The notes beneath the pieces are model-generated. The model was not told the DNA's origin, made no database searches, and saw only the letters and a program-made list of their open reading frames with translations. This document shows positions 21,625 through 25,604 of a stretch of 25,604 nucleotides of DNA, one piece after another. Each line of letters opens with the position of its first letter. Position 1 is the stretch's first letter. A program made the translations under genes and the position numbers. Source of the DNA: a virus. The stretch is from positions 1-25,604 of IMG/VR virus record IMGVR_UViG_3300036978_000053; one strand, given 5' to 3'.

Positions 21625-22044
21625 ATGCCATACACTAAAGAAAAATCTAAACTCAAATCCGATTTCATTGATCTCGGCGAAGAACTAAAATCTGGTGGAA
21701 TGACGATTTCTATGGGTTCCGATGAATCCAGCGAATCGCCAAAATATCACTATCCTTCGCTTTACTTTGACAATGTAAAAGGACTTGAAAAACTTAAAAA
21801 AGAAGGCATGGCAATTATCCATTACAAAAAAGTGATGGAGCGCACGGAAGACATCACTCGCAATGGCAAAAATGAAAAGCGTCATTCGGTTGAGCTATGT
21901 ATTTGTGGCATCAAGCCAGAATGTTGCGAGGAAATGCCAGAAAGCGAGATGGAAGAAGAAGATGATGAAGACGCTATCGAGATGGGTTTGAAAGCTGCTT
22001 CTGGCGAATCCGAAGAAAACGAAACTGAAGAAGACGAAGATTAA
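21625..22044 (+). CDS. Small virion-type protein with acidic tail (139 aa)
   Basis: This 139-residue protein has a beta-rich core (about 45-95: KYHYPSLYFDNVKGLEKLKK, then GMAIIHYKKVMERTED, then RHSVELCICGI). Its tail (about 105-139) is almost entirely Glu, Asp and Ser. I recall a similar PSLYF...KGL...GxAxxxYKVxxRTE pattern in small phage structural-cluster proteins, without a firm function. A decoration or head-completion role is possible. The ATG follows the previous stop by one base. The next gene is also a short low-complexity protein, so the two probably belong to one operon. Confidence 0.65.
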   Translation: MPYTKEKSKLKSDFIDLGEELKSGGMTISMGSDESSESPKYHYPSLYFDNVKGLEKLKKEGMAIIHYKKVMERTEDITRNGKNEKRHSVELCICGIKPECCEEMPESEMEEEDDEDAIEMGLKAASGESEENETEEDED

Positions 22045-22049
22045 AATTT

Positions 22050-22370
22050 ATGCCTCCAAAAAATGAGCTTCCAACTGAAGCACCAACACCAACACCAGAC
22101 GCGATGCCGGGGGAAATGGCCGCACCAACTCCTGACATGACTCCCACTGGTGGTCAAGTGATGGTAGAAATGCCTTCTGACGCATTTGATGCCATCTACA
22201 CGCTTGTTACGCAACTCGCAAGTGGACTTGAAACTCTCAAGTTAGATGTTGACGCTCAGAAAGGTGGTGCAACCGCTCCAGAAGGCGAAATGATGCCTCC
22301 AGAAGCTGCTGCTGTTGGCGCAGACGAAGAATTCTTGAATTCTCTTGCACAAGAAGGCTCCATGCGCTAA
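22050..22370 (+). CDS. Small Pro/Ala/Met-rich acidic protein (106 aa)
   Basis: This 106-residue protein has a low-complexity N-terminus (residues 1-35, Pro/Thr/Ala/Met: PTEAPTPTPDAMPGEMAAPT). A helical centre (about 43-70, SDAFDAIYTLVTQLASGLET) follows, then an acidic, Pro/Glu/Ala-rich end. There is no recognised domain, signal peptide or membrane segment. The central helix could form a coiled-coil bundle. Position between a small structural-type gene and a large tail or adaptor gene suggests an assembly or linker role. The leader AAGATTAAAATTT lacks a Shine-Dalgarno. Confidence 0.65.
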   Translation: MPPKNELPTEAPTPTPDAMPGEMAAPTPDMTPTGGQVMVEMPSDAFDAIYTLVTQLASGLETLKLDVDAQKGGATAPEGEMMPPEAAAVGADEEFLNSLAQEGSMR

Positions 22371-22379
22371 TTTCGCGCC

Positions 22380-25300
22380 ATGTTTGTCTCGGAAATCTTC
22401 GATGAATGCGCTGAAATTTTAGGATCAACCGATACCAAAAAGGTATTTCGCAAAATTCAGCAGGCAGTCCAGACCTTGATGGAATCTGGACATTGGACGC
22501 ATACCACCGCAGAAGTTGATGTCTGCACTGGATGGGATCGTTGCAGTCTCGCATTGCCTCGCGGCATTGACGTGCCTCTTGCCGTCAACATCGATGGTTC
22601 TCCGACATACTTCCGCAATCGTTTATTCCAATATCACGTCAACAAGGGTGGAATGTATAATTCCGTCGAATGGGCATGGGATGACCGAGGATATGTAGCA
22701 ACGCTGATGGACATCATTCAGCCTTCACAACTTGTTGCGGTGGCTGAAAGCAACAATGATGTTGGCAAGAAACTTCGCGTTCTTGGAACCGATCAAAACA
22801 ACCGCATTCTCCGTTCGCAAATGCCGAATGGTGCTGGCGTTGATGGTCTTCTTATTCCTATTCATTCGCAACAAGATTTCCAATATGGAACGATTGCTCC
22901 TGATGACGCGACGATTGCAACACGCGATGTTGCTATTGATCCAATCACAGATTTTAAAACTACAACGCCACATGGCTTGACCTCTGGACAAGGAATGTCT
23001 GCAAGAGTCATTACAGGCACAATTCCAGTTCCGCTCAACGATGGTCAAACATATTACGTTGGCGTAATTGACGCTTTCACAGTCCAGCTTTTCAGCGACT
23101 CGTTAAACGCTGAAGCATTGCAGTATCCTATCGCGCTTTCGAGCATAGCTGGATTTGGAACAATGCAATTACGCGATCAGCGTAATGCTCAAGTGGTAAC
23201 TTCTTTGGAGTTTGCATCTGCGCCAACATTTGCAATTGACTCTCCTAACGAAGTTGTTTTTCCGACATTGCCGCTTCCTGCGCCATTGGAACAAAAGAAA
23301 ACATACTTTGCACAACCGATTGATTCGACGCATTTGAACATCTTTAGTTCACTTTCTGACGCGAAAAGCAATAGCAATCCAATCTATACAACGGGTGCAA
23401 TGTCTCCGATTGACATTGATATTCGGAAGGCAATCGTTCCAGAAACAAAACTTGTTTTCAGCGTTCGCCACTACTTCAGCGATGGCGACCAAGTGCAAGC
23501 GTTTACTGCTGGTGGCGTATTGCCTCAACCGCTCATTGCAAATCAAAACTACTTTGTAAATGTAATTGATAATTTTTCAGTTTCATTGCACGAAAATCAA
23601 TCCGATGCAATTGCTTCAAGTCCTACAAATTTTGTAAATCCAATTAAAATTACAACTGCTGGTTCTGGAACTAATTCTCTTGTAAAACTTATTCAAGCAA
23701 CAGCAAGAATTGGAACTGAAAGTCAAATTACTGCTCCCGGATTTCCAATCGCAACACCATCTGGTTCTGGAGCAGTATTCCAAGCAATTTTGGTTGGATC
23801 AGTAACTTCAGTAAGAATTACAAGTGGTGGTTCTGGTTATGCAGTTGCTCCGGGTGTTACATTTTCTCTTCCTCCACCACCCCCATCTGGAAGCACAATT
23901 ACTACAAGGCAAGCTACTGGATATGCAATTATAGTGTCTGGATCGGTAACAAATGTTGTAATTACTGATCCCGGTGCAGGTTATCAGGCAGCACCATCGG
24001 TTGCATTTGATTCTGGATCAGCGGTTGCTGTTGCAACAGTAACAACATCTTTTATTGCTGGATATATTAAAATTAATGGTGGTTCTGGATATGTTGATGC
24101 TCCAGAAGTAAAAATAACTGGAGGTGGAGGAACTGGAGCCACGGCAACCGCTGTGGTTGATTCAGGGACAGGACAAGTTACTCAACTTAATGTTGTTACA
24201 TCTGGAACTGGGTATATTTCAAGCCCAAGTGTTGGAATTACATCATCATCTGGTGTATTTGTTAATTTTTCTTCAACTGGAGCATTGCCAACCCCTCTTA
24301 TTTCTGGAACAACATATCGAGCAGAAAGTCCACTTGATACTGCTACAGGAACATTTACTGTTCAAAACACAGATTTTAGCGATGTAAATATTACATCTTC
24401 TGGAACAGGAACATTTTATGTTGTTCTTTCTCGCGCATTTGGAGTGGATTTTACAAATAATTGGCTTGGTGATTTTACAACCTTGTCAAGTGGACAACAA
24501 ATTTACTTTGGAACAGATTACGTTTTGCCTACAACCTCTCCATCAATTGATAATGGAGTAACTCAATTTTTCTTAAATATTGTCTCTAATTCTGTATCAA
24601 GGGCATATACATCAAGTTCATCTGCAATTGGAGGGTTAAATCAAGATACAATTACATTAGCAACGCTTTCAAGTGGTGGAACTACTACAGCAACAGCAAC
24701 TACTTTAACTCCACACTATTTAAGTTCTGGTCAATCGGTAAGAATATCTGGAGCTTCGATAACCGCATATAATGGAACATTCACAGTTTTATCTGCATCA
24801 ACAAATAGCTTTACATATGCAGTTACATCTGGACTTGGAACTCCAACAGGAACAATTACAGCTACAACTGGATTGATCAACATTGATTCATTTGGAACTG
24901 GACAAACATATTACGCAATTCGCACTCAAGTTTCTCCATCAGTTGATTCAAACTTGATTAAACCTGTAAATATTGCGTTTTTGACTGAAAATCAAGTTGT
25001 TAGATTCTCAACTTCTGGCCTATTTCCGACACCTCTTGTTGCTGCAACAGATTACACTATCAAGATTATTGGTGATTCCGTGCGAGTTTATAGTGGTTTA
25101 TCTCCAGTAATTCTTTCTTCGACTGGAAATGGTCAGTTGAGCCTTGATATTATCCGTGACGTTCAAGTTCAACCATCAAATAACATTGTTGCAGATTCAT
25201 CACTCTACGAGACAGGAACAATGCTTGTAACTCGCGCTAAAGAAGGAGACACGTTGCCAACTGGATTGTTGCCAAACACGAATTACTATGTTCGTCGTAT

Positions 25301-25604
25301 TGATAACAATTCTTTCGAGCTTTATGACACGCTTGCTCATGCGCGTAATTTGACTTCGACAACTGGACGCAGAGTTTACACGACAACAGGAAATTCTGTG
25401 TCATCCACGTTCTTTGTTGATGCAATTTCTGATCCGATCTTTGTCAAGAGCGTTGCACATATTGAAAAACCTCTTACTGATGGATATGTTAGCCTCTACG
25501 CATGGGATTACGGACGCAGCAATGACATGACGCTGATTGGTCAATATCATCCTACTGAAATCAATCCAAGCTACCGCAGGATTCGCATTGGCAAGCCTTG
25601 TGCG
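22380..25604 (+). CDS. Very large modular tail/adaptor protein (3' end missing)
   Basis: Reading codon by codon from ATG 22380, I found no stop to the window end, so at least 1075 residues are encoded. The N-terminal part (1-165: MFVSEIFDECAEILGSTDTK onward) is compact and helical, like an adaptor. The rest is beta-rich and repetitive. One unit, of the form LP-x-PL-x5-Y-V-x-V-I-D with F/V-L-F, occurs near residues 195-250, 361-420, 634-660, 866-900 and 958-990. Another, GSGY-x-x-x-P-x-V, occurs near 483, 531, 567 and 609. The end visible here (SVAHIEKPLTDGYVSLYAWD) returns to a non-repetitive style. I infer a long tail or neck protein in the virion. Confidence 0.8.
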   Translation, partial: MFVSEIFDECAEILGSTDTKKVFRKIQQAVQTLMESGHWTHTTAEVDVCTGWDRCSLALPRGIDVPLAVNIDGSPTYFRNRLFQYHVNKGGMYNSVEWAWDDRGYVATLMDIIQPSQLVAVAESNNDVGKKLRVLGTDQNNRILRSQMPNGAGVDGLLIPIHSQQDFQYGTIAPDDATIATRDVAIDPITDFKTTTPHGLTSGQGMSARVITGTIPVPLNDGQTYYVGVIDAFTVQLFSDSLNAEALQYPIALSSIAGFGTMQLRDQRNAQVVTSLEFASAPTFAIDSPNEVVFPTLPLPAPLEQKKTYFAQPIDSTHLNIFSSLSDAKSNSNPIYTTGAMSPIDIDIRKAIVPETKLVFSVRHYFSDGDQVQAFTAGGVLPQPLIANQNYFVNVIDNFSVSLHENQSDAIASSPTNFVNPIKITTAGSGTNSLVKLIQATARIGTESQITAPGFPIATPSGSGAVFQAILVGSVTSVRITSGGSGYAVAPGVTFSLPPPPPSGSTITTRQATGYAIIVSGSVTNVVITDPGAGYQAAPSVAFDSGSAVAVATVTTSFIAGYIKINGGSGYVDAPEVKITGGGGTGATATAVVDSGTGQVTQLNVVTSGTGYISSPSVGITSSSGVFVNFSSTGALPTPLISGTTYRAESPLDTATGTFTVQNTDFSDVNITSSGTGTFYVVLSRAFGVDFTNNWLGDFTTLSSGQQIYFGTDYVLPTTSPSIDNGVTQFFLNIVSNSVSRAYTSSSSAIGGLNQDTITLATLSSGGTTTATATTLTPHYLSSGQSVRISGASITAYNGTFTVLSASTNSFTYAVTSGLGTPTGTITATTGLINIDSFGTGQTYYAIRTQVSPSVDSNLIKPVNIAFLTENQVVRFSTSGLFPTPLVAATDYTIKIIGDSVRVYSGLSPVILSSTGNGQLSLDIIRDVQVQPSNNIVADSSLYETGTMLVTRAKEGDTLPTGLLPNTNYYVRRIDNNSFELYDTLAHARNLTSTTGRRVYTTTGNSVSSTFFVDAISDPIFVKSVAHIEKPLTDGYVSLYAWDYGRSNDMTLIGQYHPTEINPSYRRIRIGKPCA

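Overview
This window is a structural and lysis segment of a tailed double-stranded DNA bacteriophage or prophage (Caudoviricetes-type). All supported genes lie on the + strand. They are tightly packed, often with overlapping stop and start codons, and follow a phage morphogenesis order. No rRNA, tRNA, CRISPR array or insertion sequence was seen. The host is probably Gram-negative, because the lysis cassette encodes a small lipoprotein like an outer-membrane spanin. Most start codons lack a Shine-Dalgarno sequence and follow an A-rich leader (for example at 5207, 8990 and 15481). That fits a host such as Bacteroidota, but this is inference.

Region 1 (1-4209) is the packaging module: the C-terminal part of the large terminase, a Cys-rich putative zinc-binding protein, and a large portal protein. 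Region 2 (4210-6490) holds four small proteins (two of them very basic) and an acidic, coiled-coil, scaffold-like protein. Region 3 (6564-8125) holds two unrelated glycosyltransferase-like genes, an unusual insertion between scaffold and capsid genes. Region 4 (8126-8989) is about 860 bases with no convincing gene but several hairpins and a palindrome. It leads into the major capsid gene (8990-10183), which ends at a strong hairpin.

Region 5 (10251-13184) encodes a 977-residue collagen-like fibre protein. Region 6 (13187-15474) is a lysis cassette: a small acidic protein, two holin-like membrane peptides, a lipoprotein and an endolysin. The endolysin carries a 346-residue intein inserted exactly at its conserved active-site EGN motif. 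Region 7 (15481-16770) holds a metallophosphoesterase with a non-canonical first metal motif, a small winged-helix-like protein, and an HExxH metallopeptidase that overlaps it out of frame.

Region 8 (16792-21214) is a second fibre block: two more collagen-like proteins sharing a C-terminal module, and three tail-fibre-type proteins, two of which share an AWVNF-type domain. Region 9 (21219-25604) has a tail-assembly-chaperone-like protein, two small acidic virion-type proteins, and a very large, modular, beta-rich tail or adaptor protein that runs off the end.

The main points for follow-up are: the intein (Ala at position 1, Trp-B12 and Cys-F4, resembling class 3 inteins, with a damaged LAGLIDADG motif); glycosyltransferases in the same gene block as Thr-rich collagen-like fibres, suggesting glycosylated fibres; and the structured non-coding stretch upstream of the capsid gene.
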